A stretch of 49,560 bases of DNA from Solimonas variicoloris DSM 15731 (GTDB taxonomy: Bacteria; Pseudomonadota; Gammaproteobacteria; Nevskiales; Nevskiaceae): NCBI RefSeq assembly GCF_000382285.1, contig NZ_KB907945.1, positions 1-49,560 of the forward strand. The letters are read 5' to 3'. Within the stretch, counting starts at the first letter, position 1, and every line of letters begins with the position of its first letter. A program made the position numbers and the translations under genes. A model generated the notes under the pieces. That model was not told the DNA's origin. It worked only from the letters and a program-made list of their open reading frames with translations, and made no database searches. Shown in pieces: positions 16,018 to 24,731 of the stretch.

Positions 16018-17385
16018 ATGCACCTGCGCCGCTACGGGCCCGGCTACAGCCGCCGCCATTTCCTCGCGCTGTCGGGCGCCGCCGCGGCCGGCGTGCTGAT
16101 GCCGCTGTGGGACGCGGTCGCGCAGACCGGCGAGGTCAGCAAGGCCTACCCGGACGAACTGCTGTCGATCGAGGCGTACAGCAAGGGCCGCATCAAGGCC
16201 GGCGACGAGATCACGGCGGCCAACGTCGAACTCGTCAAGGACCTGCTCGAGCCGATCAAGTACGTGCAGATCGCCACGCTCGGCCGCCGCCTGCGCGTGG
16301 CGCCGACGACGACCGAGATCATGCGGCTGTCGCCATGGGAATATCTGGAGGCGACGCTGAGGAACCGCGGCCAGGCGCGCTTCGACGCGCACGGCAATGT
16401 CGTCGCCGCCGACGGCCGGCCGTGGATCGGCGGCCATCCGTTCCCGGGCAGCACCGACGCGCTGGAGCTGATGGCCGGATTGACGCTGAGCTGGGGCCGC
16501 CACGACGCCGTGCTCTACGGCATGAAGGAGTACGACCTCGATCCGCAGGGCGAGATCGCCTTCGAGTACCAGGCCGGCTGGGCCGAGCTGTCGCCGGTCG
16601 CGCGCGTGCGTCTGGAGCCGAGGCCTTACTGGCCGGGCCGCGAGGACAAGCTGCGCTACCAGACGGTGTTCTTCGTCGGCCCGGACAGCGTCAAGGGCAC
16701 CGCCTATCTGAACGTCTGGGCCTACGACCAGCACGCGTTTCCCGAGCTGTACGGCTACCTGCCGGCGTTCAAGCGCATCCGCCAGTTTCCGACCGACCAG
16801 CGCTTCGAGCCGCTGGTGCCGGGCTCGACGCTGTATCTGTCGGACGCCTGGGCGGCCGGCGATCCGCTGCATACCTGGGGCAATTACCGCGTCGTCGGCC
16901 GTGGTCCGGCGCTGGCCGCGGTGTCCGGCGGCTGGAACGCGGCGCATCCGAACTGGGAGCACCGCACGCACGGCGGGCCCAAGGGCAAGACCTTCTGGGA
17001 CACCACCGTCGAGCTGGTGCCGGAGGCGATCATCGTCGAAGCCGAGCCGATCGGTTTCCCGCGCGCGCCGGTCAGCAAGAAACGCGTGTGGTTCGACGCG
17101 CGCACGCAGCTGCCGATCGCGATGGTCTCGTACGACCGCCGCGGCCAGCCGTACCGTTCCTTCGACGGCGCCTACGCGCTCTACGAGGACGGCGGCAAGT
17201 CGTTCAAGGACGGCGCGCATCCGTACTGGTCGTGGGCACACGTGCACGCCTACGACATCCAGAGCGGACGCATGACGCGCCTCGAACAGGTGCGCAGCAT
17301 CGCCGGTGGCCACGTGACCACCGTCAACGATGCGGCGATCTACGAACGCTACCTGACCAATGCCGCGCTGATGCGGCTCGGCTGA
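16018..17385 (+). CDS. Second DUF1329 protein with canonical Tat signal
   Basis: A 455-residue paralogue of the protein encoded at 11460-12842, similar along the whole length (KAYPDELLSIEAYSKGRI, LTLSWGRHD, FEPLVPGSTLYLSDAWAAG). The N-terminus YSRRHFLALSGAAAAG is a textbook twin-arginine signal. I use the ATG at 16018; a TTG at 16003 is inside the terminator T-run and ribosome binding site. No promoter is obvious between the terminator and the start, so expression probably depends on read-through. Having two diverged DUF1329 proteins suggests two carrier steps or two substrates. Confidence 0.87.
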   Translation: MHLRRYGPGYSRRHFLALSGAAAAGVLMPLWDAVAQTGEVSKAYPDELLSIEAYSKGRIKAGDEITAANVELVKDLLEPIKYVQIATLGRRLRVAPTTTEIMRLSPWEYLEATLRNRGQARFDAHGNVVAADGRPWIGGHPFPGSTDALELMAGLTLSWGRHDAVLYGMKEYDLDPQGEIAFEYQAGWAELSPVARVRLEPRPYWPGREDKLRYQTVFFVGPDSVKGTAYLNVWAYDQHAFPELYGYLPAFKRIRQFPTDQRFEPLVPGSTLYLSDAWAAGDPLHTWGNYRVVGRGPALAAVSGGWNAAHPNWEHRTHGGPKGKTFWDTTVELVPEAIIVEAEPIGFPRAPVSKKRVWFDARTQLPIAMVSYDRRGQPYRSFDGAYALYEDGGKSFKDGAHPYWSWAHVHAYDIQSGRMTRLEQVRSIAGGHVTTVNDAAIYERYLTNAALMRLG

Positions 17386-17568
17386 GCCGTCAGGTTCCGA
17401 CCCTGCCTGGCGCGGCAAGGCTGGCGTCTCCGGACGACCGGCCCTGCTGCGCCTTGGCGCGGAAGAGAACGCGAATCGAGGTCACGTCGCGGCCGGACGC
17501 GTGCCGGCGGTGCGTGCGGATGGAAGCGAAGTCGCGCGATCGGACGGCGTTGGTGTCGTCGGAATTCA
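17386..17568. other. Intergenic region before the second operon
   Basis: The 354-base gap between the second DUF1329 gene and the ketone carboxylase operon carries no gene in this first part and no clear terminator for the preceding gene. The control elements of the second operon begin at 17569 and are listed separately. Confidence 0.4.
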
Positions 17569-17588
17569 AAAACTACCCGAGCGGGTAG
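17569..17588 (+). promoter_or_regulatory. Shared operator motif of the ketone carboxylase operon
   Basis: AAAACTACCCGAGCGGGTAG. The inner 16 bases are a perfect inverted repeat, CTACCCG-AG-CGGGTAG (17573-17588). The sequence repeats that at 8690-8709, with the same AAAA lead and the same distance of 42 bases to a TAnnnT hexamer (17611). Palindromes of 16-20 bases are typical of dimeric LuxR- or TetR-type binding. The local candidate is the MalT-type protein encoded at 36048-38759. Confidence 0.65.
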
Positions 17589-17610
17589 CGGTGAAGCGCA
17601 GCGACGCGCT

Positions 17611-17616
17611 TAGTGT
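17611..17616 (+). promoter_or_regulatory. -10-like hexamer of the ketone carboxylase operon
   Basis: TAGTGT, in register with TAGTTT at 8732 relative to the shared operator. A small inverted repeat GTTCT-N5-AGAAC overlaps it (17615-17629) and could be a further operator. No -35 consensus is seen, which suits an activator-dependent promoter. Confidence 0.4.
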
Positions 17617-17671
17617 TCTTCACCAGAACGAGGCTCGCGAAGAGCCCGACCCTTGCGCGGAGGAGACCGCC

Positions 17672-17743
17672 ATGCCAGTCATCGCTACGGGCCATGCCCT
17701 GCCTCCGTCCTCTTTTCTTTCTGCCACGGAGGTCGCGGCATGA
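17672..17743 (+). CDS. Putative 23-residue leader peptide overlapping the carboxylase gene
   Basis: ATG at 17672 follows GCGGAGGAGACCGCC, a very strong ribosome binding site. The frame encodes 23 residues (MPVIATGHALPPSSFLSATE then VAA) and ends in TGA at 17741-17743, overlapping the ATG of the next gene as ATGA. This is the classic arrangement for translational coupling. It is the first frame after the inferred promoter and mirrors the micro-ORF at 8812. No sequence family is recognised. A leader peptide or coupling device seems likelier than a stable protein. Confidence 0.5.
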   Translation: MPVIATGHALPPSSFLSATEVAA

Positions 17744-19701
17744 ATGCTGTACTCAAGGAGCGGTCCGATGCGCGGACCGCGGCGGCGCCGGCTACCGCTG
17801 GCAAGCTGATCAACATCGACAACGGCGGCACGCTGACCGACATCTGCGTGATCGACGGCAGCCAGGTCTGGCGCACCAAGACGCTGACCACGCCGTATGA
17901 CCTGTCGAAGTGCCTGTTCGAGGGTCTGCGCAAGGTCTCGCGCGTGATCTACGGCGAGGAAGACCTGCTCAAGCTGCTGCTGTCGACCGCGCACATCCGC
18001 TATTCGACGACGCAGGGCACCAACGCGCTGGTCGAGCGCAAGGGTCAGCGTCTCGGCCTGCTGCTGTCCGGACTCGACGCGGCGGCGCTGCAGGGCGATG
18101 CGCAGCAGCGCGACGTGTTCGCCGGCCTGGTCGGCCCGCGCGTCGAAATGCTCGACCTGTCGGCCGACGACGCGGCGCTCGAGATCGCCGCGACGCAGGC
18201 GATCAACCGGCTCGCCTCGGCCGGCGCCAACCGCATCGTCGTCGGTGTCGGCGGTGCGCAGCGCGACGCTGGCGAGACGCGGCTGAAGAAGATCCTGCTG
18301 AAGAAATTCCCGCCGCACCTGCTCGGCGCGATCCCGCTGCTGTACTCGCACGAAGTCGTGCAGGACGAAGACGACGCGCGCCGCGTCTGGACGGCGCTGT
18401 TCAACGCCTTCCTGCATCCGGCGATGGAGCGCTTCCTGTACAGCTCGGAGCATCGCCTGCGCGAGTACAAGACCAAGAATCCGCTGCTGATCTTCCGCAA
18501 CGACGGCGACTCGGCGCGCATCTCGCGCACGGCCGCGATCAAGACCTACTCGTCCGGCCCGCGCGGCGGCGCCGAGGGTGCCAAGGCGCTGGCCGCGCAC
18601 TACGGCTTCGAGCGCCTGCTCGGCATGGACATCGGCGGCACGACCACCGACATCAGCCTCGTCGAGGGCGGCGCCGTACGCACCGACCGGCGCGGCAAGA
18701 TCGAGGGCGTGGCGACCTCGCTGGCACTGTGCAACGTGGTCAGCGCCGGCGTCGGCGGCTCGTCGATCCTGTCGGTCGTCGATGGCCGCATCAAAGTCGG
18801 TCCGGAGAGCGTCGGCGGCGCGCCGGGGCCGGCCTGCTTCGGCCTCGGCGGCACCGAAGCGACGATCACCGACGCCTTTCTCGTGCAGGGCCTGCTCGAT
18901 CCGGCGAGCTACTTCGGCGGCGAGCTGAAGATCGACGTCGAGCGCGCGCGCGCGGCGATCGCCGAGAAGATCGCCAAGCCGCTCGGCCTGTCGGTCGAGG
19001 CCGCGGCGGCGGCGATGGAGAAGGCCTGGGTGCAGAAGGTCGCCGACGCGCTGAAGGCGTTCACGACCATCACTGCCGATACCACGCTGGCGGCGTTCGG
19101 CGGCGGCGGTCCGTTCCTGGCGACCCAGGTCGCCGAGGCGAGCGGCATCACCCGCGTCATCATCCCGGGCCTCGCCGCAGTGTTCTCGGCGTTCGGCATC
19201 GGCTTTTCCGACATCGCCCACGAATACGAGGCGCCGCTCGCCGACGGCGACGCGGCGACGATCCAGGCGGCGCGCGAGCAGCTGCTCGAACGCGCGCGCC
19301 GCGGCATGTTTGCCGAAGGCTTCGATCTCGCCGACTGCCGCGTCGAGACCTGGCTGCAGGTCGGCGACGAGCGCCAGCCGCTGCTCGGCGACGTGCCGCC
19401 GGCGCTGCCCAAGGGCACGAAGCCGTCGCTGCTGCTCAAGGCCACGCGCGTCATTGCCCGCGCCACGCTCGCCGGCCGGTTCGGCGCGGCGCGCCAGCAG
19501 GCGAGCGCCGACGGCACGCGCAGCGTGCGCATCGACGGCCAGGTCCAGGCCTTGCCGCTGTACCGCACCGAACAGCAGTCCGGCGGCGTGCAGGCGCAGG
19601 GGCCGTGCGTGCTCGAAGACGCCTTCTTCACCAGCCGCATCGACGCCGGCTGGCGCTTCGAGATCAACGAGTCCGGCGACATCCTGCTGAGCCGCGCCTA
19701 A
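17740..19701 (+). CDS. Acetophenone-carboxylase-like alpha subunit (hydantoinase A/oxoprolinase family)
   Basis: A 653-residue protein of the HyuA family with ASKHA-type ATPase motifs: NGGTLTD at residues 28-34 (N-terminal domain) and MDIGGTTTD near 296-304. It fits the roughly 70-kDa alpha subunit of acetophenone carboxylase, where alpha and alpha-prime are thought to phosphorylate ketone and bicarbonate before they are joined. The start at 17740 leaves a 20-residue Ala-rich lead; a longer frame upstream would include the micro-ORF region and is rejected. It heads the four-gene order alpha, gamma, alpha-prime, beta. N25-I-D-N-G-G is unusual in having Asn before GG, where the paralogue has Ile. 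Confidence 0.85.
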   Translation: MNAVLKERSDARTAAAPATAGKLINIDNGGTLTDICVIDGSQVWRTKTLTTPYDLSKCLFEGLRKVSRVIYGEEDLLKLLLSTAHIRYSTTQGTNALVERKGQRLGLLLSGLDAAALQGDAQQRDVFAGLVGPRVEMLDLSADDAALEIAATQAINRLASAGANRIVVGVGGAQRDAGETRLKKILLKKFPPHLLGAIPLLYSHEVVQDEDDARRVWTALFNAFLHPAMERFLYSSEHRLREYKTKNPLLIFRNDGDSARISRTAAIKTYSSGPRGGAEGAKALAAHYGFERLLGMDIGGTTTDISLVEGGAVRTDRRGKIEGVATSLALCNVVSAGVGGSSILSVVDGRIKVGPESVGGAPGPACFGLGGTEATITDAFLVQGLLDPASYFGGELKIDVERARAAIAEKIAKPLGLSVEAAAAAMEKAWVQKVADALKAFTTITADTTLAAFGGGGPFLATQVAEASGITRVIIPGLAAVFSAFGIGFSDIAHEYEAPLADGDAATIQAAREQLLERARRGMFAEGFDLADCRVETWLQVGDERQPLLGDVPPALPKGTKPSLLLKATRVIARATLAGRFGAARQQASADGTRSVRIDGQVQALPLYRTEQQSGGVQAQGPCVLEDAFFTSRIDAGWRFEINESGDILLSRA

Positions 19702-19715
19702 CGCGAGAACCCGAC

Positions 19716-20165
19716 ATGAAAGTCCTGATCACCGAATACCTGCGCATCAATCTCGACACCGAGCAGTGGGAGTGCCGCCGCTGCGGCCACGCGCACGGCA
19801 GCGCGCGCGACAACTACAAGCGCGGCCTGCTGGTCTATGACCGCGATCCGCGCGAGATCCACAAGCCGCTGCTCGATCCGAAGCTCTACGAGCGCACCTA
19901 TTCGCCGGACCCGCAGTGGTGCCGGATCCTCGAGTACTACTGCTCGTCGTGCGGAACGATGGTCGAAGTCGAGTACCTGCCGCCCGGCCATCCGCCGCTG
20001 CACGACATCGAACTCGACATCGACGCGCTGAAGCTGCAATGGCAGGACCGCGAGGAAGTCACCGAGCCGGCGCCCGCCCCGGACCTGGCGCTGGAGAAGG
20101 TCAAGCACGGCCGCGCGCTGCACGCCGAGATGCACCAGCACGGCGGCCACGGCCACCAGCACTAG
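19716..20165 (+). CDS. Acetone/acetophenone carboxylase gamma-like zinc subunit
   Basis: A 149-residue protein of the acetone carboxylase gamma family. It shows the expected cysteine pairs, ECRRCGHAHG (Cys20, Cys23) and YYCSSCGTMVEVEY (Cys76, Cys79), with Cys69 close by, forming a probable zinc-binding site, and the family block GLLVYDRDPREIHKPLL. The C-terminus is histidine-rich (MHQHGGHGHQH). The presence of this small subunit separates the complex from plain hydantoinases and 5-oxoprolinases, which lack it. It starts 14 bases after the alpha gene. Confidence 0.9.
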   Translation: MKVLITEYLRINLDTEQWECRRCGHAHGSARDNYKRGLLVYDRDPREIHKPLLDPKLYERTYSPDPQWCRILEYYCSSCGTMVEVEYLPPGHPPLHDIELDIDALKLQWQDREEVTEPAPAPDLALEKVKHGRALHAEMHQHGGHGHQH

Positions 20166-20234
20166 GCCGGCGCGCGGCCAGGCGTTTCATCGGCGGTTTG
20201 AACTTCCGCGGACTTCGAATCTAGAGACAGTGCG

Positions 20235-22370
20235 ATGAAAAGAGTTTCCGTAGACATCGGCGGCACCTTCACCGATACCTTCGTGGTCTGGGACAACCAG
20301 TACATCGAAGGCAAGGCGCTGACCACGCATCACAATCTGGCGCTGGGCTTCAACGAATCGCTCGGCGACGCCTGCAAACAGCTCAATGTCGAGCCGGCGC
20401 AGCTGCTGTCGGAAGTCGACTCGGTGCGCTATTCGACGACGCTCGGCACCAACGCGCTGATCGAGCGCAAGGGCCCGCGCATCGGCGTGCTGGTCACCAC
20501 CGGCTTCAAGAGCACGATCCCGCTGTCGCGTGCCCGCGGCTACGGCGAGGGCCTGTCCGAGCACGAGCAGATGGACATTCCGAACGCCCGGCGCCCGCAG
20601 CCGATCGTGCCGATTCCGATGATCCGCGAGGTGCGCGAGCGCATCGACTATCTCGGCCAGGTGTTCTGGACGCTCGACGAGGACGACGTGCGCCTGCGCA
20701 TCCGCGAACTCGTCGACGCCGGCGCCGAAGCGCTGGTCGTGCTGTTCACCAACAGCGTGGTGAACCCCGCGCACGAGCTGCGCGTGCGCGAAATCTTCCT
20801 CGAGGAGTATCCGGCGCATCTGCTCGGCGCGATCCCGATGCTGCTGAGTCATCAGGTCGCCGGCCGAAAGGGCGAGTACGCGCGCGGCACCTCGACGATC
20901 ATGGACGCGTTCCTGCACCAGACCATGTATCACGGCCTCGGCACGCTGGAGCTGAACCTGCGCGCGCAGGGCTACAACAAGCCGATGCTGGTCAGCCACA
21001 ACTCGGGCGGCATGGCGCAGCTGAACTCGACCGACGCGCTGCAGACCGTGCATTCCGGCCCGGTCTCCGGCATCGCCGCCAGCGAACATCTGGCCGCCGC
21101 CGCCGAACTCGGCAACGTGGTCGCCACCGACATGGGCGGCACCAGCTTCGACATCGGCATCGTCGACCAGAGCGGCGTCAAGCACTACGACTTCAATCCG
21201 GTGATCGACCGCTGGCTGGTGTCGATCCCGATGGTGCATCTGGTCACGCTCGGCGCCGGCGGCGGCTCGATCGCGCGCTACGACCGCATGTTCGGCTCGA
21301 TCGAGCTCGGCCCCGAGTCGGCCGGCTCCGATCCGGGCCCGGCCTGCTACGACCGCGGCGGCCTCAAGCCGACGGTCACCGACGCCGATCTCCTGCTCGG
21401 CTATCTCGATCCGAAGAACTACGCCAACGGCCGCATTCCGCTCAATCCGAAGCGCGCCAGGCAGGCGGTCGAGGACCATCTCTGCGACGAGCTCGATCTG
21501 TCGGTCACCGAGACCGCCAAGCTGATCAAGCGCAACGTCGACGCCAGCATGGCCAACGGCATCGCCACCGAGCTGCGCACGCGCGGCTACGAGCCCAAGG
21601 ATTTCACCATCCTCGCCTACGGCGGCAATGGCCCGCTGCACGCCTGCGGCATCGCCAACGCGCTCGGCGTGTCGAAGATCCTGGCGCCGCCGTTCTCGTC
21701 GACCTTCTCGGCCTGCGGCGCCGGCAACGTCAACCAGATGCACATCCACGAGATGAGCACCTGGACGGTGCTGTTCAATCCGGCCACCAAGCGCTTCTTC
21801 AACGACTACGAGAAGTTCAACCGGAACGTCGAGGAACTGGAGCGCCGCGGCCGCGAGGACCTGCTGCGCCAGGGCATGGACGAAAAGCAGATCCGCTACC
21901 GCCTCGAACTCGACATGCGCTACGGCAACCAGCGCGTGCAGACCGCCGTCGTCACCGAGCTGAACCGCCTGCACACGCAGAAGGACGTGCTGGCCCTGAT
22001 GGACCAGTTCCACGAGAGCTACGGCGCGCGCTTCGGCGAGGGCAGCCAGTCGCCGGAGACCGGCGTGCGCATCAACACGATCCGCGTCTGCGCCTACGTC
22101 GAGCAGCCGAAGGTCGCGTTCGCCAAGCTCAAGCTCGGCGACAAGACCATCGCGCCGCCGGCGCCGGTCGGACAGCGCGACTGCCATTTCGTCGGCCACG
22201 ACCGGCCGCTGGCGACGCCGGTCTACGACGACAAGGCGCTCGCCGAGGGAACGCGCATCGAAGGGCCTGCGATCGTCACCACGCGCGCCACGACCTATCT
22301 GGTCGAACCGGGCTGGACCTACCGCGCCGCGGCGCAGGGCGGGGTCTGGTTCATCAAGGAAAACGCTTAA
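20235..22370 (+). CDS. Acetophenone-carboxylase-like alpha-prime subunit (hydantoinase A family)
   Basis: A 711-residue HyuA-type protein with DIGGTFTDTFVVWD at residues 7-20 and a second phosphate-binding motif TDMGGTSFDIG near 298-308. In between, VRYSTTLGTNALIERKGPRI matches the conserved substrate-proximal region. Its length fits the 78-kDa alpha-prime subunit of acetophenone carboxylase or the beta subunit of acetone carboxylase. It is clearly diverged from the alpha gene at 17740, so the two are not a recent duplication. The 69 bases before it contain no promoter I can recognise, so it is read as part of the operon. Confidence 0.88.
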   Translation: MKRVSVDIGGTFTDTFVVWDNQYIEGKALTTHHNLALGFNESLGDACKQLNVEPAQLLSEVDSVRYSTTLGTNALIERKGPRIGVLVTTGFKSTIPLSRARGYGEGLSEHEQMDIPNARRPQPIVPIPMIREVRERIDYLGQVFWTLDEDDVRLRIRELVDAGAEALVVLFTNSVVNPAHELRVREIFLEEYPAHLLGAIPMLLSHQVAGRKGEYARGTSTIMDAFLHQTMYHGLGTLELNLRAQGYNKPMLVSHNSGGMAQLNSTDALQTVHSGPVSGIAASEHLAAAAELGNVVATDMGGTSFDIGIVDQSGVKHYDFNPVIDRWLVSIPMVHLVTLGAGGGSIARYDRMFGSIELGPESAGSDPGPACYDRGGLKPTVTDADLLLGYLDPKNYANGRIPLNPKRARQAVEDHLCDELDLSVTETAKLIKRNVDASMANGIATELRTRGYEPKDFTILAYGGNGPLHACGIANALGVSKILAPPFSSTFSACGAGNVNQMHIHEMSTWTVLFNPATKRFFNDYEKFNRNVEELERRGREDLLRQGMDEKQIRYRLELDMRYGNQRVQTAVVTELNRLHTQKDVLALMDQFHESYGARFGEGSQSPETGVRINTIRVCAYVEQPKVAFAKLKLGDKTIAPPAPVGQRDCHFVGHDRPLATPVYDDKALAEGTRIEGPAIVTTRATTYLVEPGWTYRAAAQGGVWFIKENA

Positions 22371-22390
22371 TCACGACGGAGCACTCTCCC

Positions 22391-24667
22391 ATGTACGACA
22401 ACATCTCCGCCGAAGAGCAGGCCCTGCTCGACAAGTTCCTCGCCGACAACAAGATGTTCCTCGGCCCCGACCCCGAGATCATGCGCGACCACACGGTGAC
22501 GCCGCGCTCGGCCGCCGAAGAGGAAGTGCTGAAGAAGGGTTTCGATGCGCACCAGGCGCATCACATCCGCGGCCTGATCAACGCGGCGCTGTCGGAAGCG
22601 TTCACGATGGTCAACCAGATGGGCGCCGCGCCGGGCGCGAAGTGGGGCGATCTCGTCACCGCGATCTATACCGCCGACGGCAACCTCGCGATGATCGCGC
22701 CGCACGGCATCATCACCTTCGCCGCCTGCGCGTTCTATCCGATCCGCTTCATCATCAAGAACTGGATGAACGATCCGACCGTCGGCGTGAAGGACGGCGA
22801 CGGCTTCATCCACAACGATGCGCGCTACGGCGGCGTGCACAACACCGACCAGTCGATGATGATGCCGCTCTACTACAAGGGCGAGCTGATCTGCTGGCTG
22901 TCGAGCACGATCCACGAGGGCGAGAACGGCGCCTGCGAGCCGGGCGGCCTGCCGGCCGCGGCGGAGAGCAAGTACGACGAAGGCATCAAGATGTCGCCGT
23001 TCAAGGTCGTGGAGAACTTCCAGATCAAGCGCGACCTCGTCACCTTCCTGCAGAACTCGGTGCGCGATCCGAAGCTGCAGCTCGAGGACATGAAGGTCAA
23101 GCTGCACGCCGTCATGCGCCTGCGCGACCGCATCACCGCGATCCTCGACCAGTTCGGCCGCGACGCGCTGATCGCGACCATGCGCATGCACCTCGAGGAC
23201 ACCGAGGCCGAAGTGCGCCGCCGCATCCGCGAGCTGCCGGACGGCACCACGCGCGTGCTGCAGTTCATGGACTCCAGCCTGCGCGAGAACTGCCTGCAGA
23301 AGATCAGCGTGGCGATCACCGTCAAGGGCGATCGCATGATCGCCGACTTCCGCGGCACCGCACCGCAGTTCATGAACCGCTCGGTCAACACCAATCTCGC
23401 CTCGTTCAAGGCGGCGCTGGCGACCGGCCTGCTGCAGAACATCTGGCCGGACCTGCCGCACACGATGGCGGTGCTGTCGCCGATCGAGGTCATCACCGAC
23501 AAGAACTCGATCATCGACGCCGAGGGCGAGATGCCGCAGGCGATGAGCCTGATGCCGCTGTTCAAGGCCTGCGTCGCCTGGACGGTGCCGATGGCCAAGT
23601 TCAACTACAGCCTGCCGAAGCGCTACTCGGCGATCATCGCCTCGCAGTACGACCAGGCGGCGACCTTCATCTACGGCGGCCTTACCCAGCACGGCGACGT
23701 CACCGGCAACTTCTGCGGCGACATCAACGGCATGGGCCAGGGCGCGCGCAGCCACGCCGACGGCGAGCACAGCGTCTCGCCGGTGTTCGGCTTCATGGCG
23801 GACTCGGGCGAGCACGAGATCAACGAGGAAGACACGCCGATCATCCGCCTCGGCGCGCAGCGCCTCGCCAAGGACCGCATCGGCTTCGGCAAGTACCGCG
23901 GCGGCATGGGCTACGAGCAGATCGCCACGGCGCGCGGCTCCGGCATGTGGGGCTTCATGACCGGCTGCGAGGGTTCGAAGTTTCCGTCGGCACAGGGCCT
24001 GTTCGGCGGCTATTCGTGCCCGGCCTACCAGCTGCTGAAGATCAAGGGCGTCAACATCTTCGAGGAACTGAACAAGGACCCGAAGGTGGTCGAGGTGTTC
24101 GACATCGTCAAGCTGATGAACGAGCGCCCGCTCAAGGGCGGCAAGTACAGCAGCAACGACATGGGCATGACCTTCGAGCTGTGCAACGAAGGCGAGATCT
24201 ACATGATCTGCCAGGGCGCCGGCGGCGGCTACGGCGACGTGCTCGAGCGCGATCCGGCGCTGGTCATGAAGGACGTCGAGGAAGACCTGCTGTCGGCCGA
24301 TCTGGCGCGCGAGATCTACAAGGTCGTGTTCGACGAGCGCACGCTGGTCGTCGACGAGGCCGCGACGCGCCAGCTGCGCGACGACGAGCGCCGCGCCCGC
24401 CTGCAGCGCGGCAAGCCGTTCGACGCCTTCTGCAAGGAATGGGTCACGCCCGAGCCGCCCGCCGACCTGCCGTACTTCGGCAGCTGGGACGACAACAGCA
24501 AGATCTACGCGCAGAACCCGGCGATCAACCTCAAGGTGGTGATGCCGGCCGACCAGCTGCAGGGCTTCTACATGCCCAACCCCAAGGATCTGCAGATCGC
24601 CACGCTGGAGGCGAAACTCGCCGCGGCGCAGGCGGCGCTCGAAGCCTGCCAGGCGGCGGGCCGCTGA
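22391..24667 (+). CDS. Acetophenone-carboxylase-like beta subunit (hydantoinase B family)
   Basis: A 758-residue HyuB-type protein, the carboxylating partner of HyuA subunits. Family blocks include KWGDLVTAIYTADGNLAM, the glycine/asparagine-rich VKDGDGFIHNDARYGGVHNT near 133-152 and GQGARSHADGEHS near 450. It is about 84 kDa, above the 75 kDa reported for the acetophenone enzyme and close to acetone carboxylase alpha. The C-terminal 40 residues form a predicted helix (IATLEAKLAAAQAALEACQA). It starts 20 bases after the alpha-prime gene behind GGAGCA. Confidence 0.88.
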   Translation: MYDNISAEEQALLDKFLADNKMFLGPDPEIMRDHTVTPRSAAEEEVLKKGFDAHQAHHIRGLINAALSEAFTMVNQMGAAPGAKWGDLVTAIYTADGNLAMIAPHGIITFAACAFYPIRFIIKNWMNDPTVGVKDGDGFIHNDARYGGVHNTDQSMMMPLYYKGELICWLSSTIHEGENGACEPGGLPAAAESKYDEGIKMSPFKVVENFQIKRDLVTFLQNSVRDPKLQLEDMKVKLHAVMRLRDRITAILDQFGRDALIATMRMHLEDTEAEVRRRIRELPDGTTRVLQFMDSSLRENCLQKISVAITVKGDRMIADFRGTAPQFMNRSVNTNLASFKAALATGLLQNIWPDLPHTMAVLSPIEVITDKNSIIDAEGEMPQAMSLMPLFKACVAWTVPMAKFNYSLPKRYSAIIASQYDQAATFIYGGLTQHGDVTGNFCGDINGMGQGARSHADGEHSVSPVFGFMADSGEHEINEEDTPIIRLGAQRLAKDRIGFGKYRGGMGYEQIATARGSGMWGFMTGCEGSKFPSAQGLFGGYSCPAYQLLKIKGVNIFEELNKDPKVVEVFDIVKLMNERPLKGGKYSSNDMGMTFELCNEGEIYMICQGAGGGYGDVLERDPALVMKDVEEDLLSADLAREIYKVVFDERTLVVDEAATRQLRDDERRARLQRGKPFDAFCKEWVTPEPPADLPYFGSWDDNSKIYAQNPAINLKVVMPADQLQGFYMPNPKDLQIATLEAKLAAAQAALEACQAAGR

Positions 24668-24731
24668 GGCGCGCTCGCCATCACGCGGCCGCGCCGCTGA
24701 CGACAACGACTATCACCAGGGGAGAGCTTCG

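Noticed and set aside
17740-24667. Plain acetone carboxylase or hydantoinase/oxoprolinase locus
   Set aside because: Acetone carboxylase has one HyuA-type subunit plus HyuB and gamma; hydantoinase lacks gamma. Two distinct HyuA-type genes plus gamma and HyuB fit the acetophenone carboxylase type better, though the substrate remains open.
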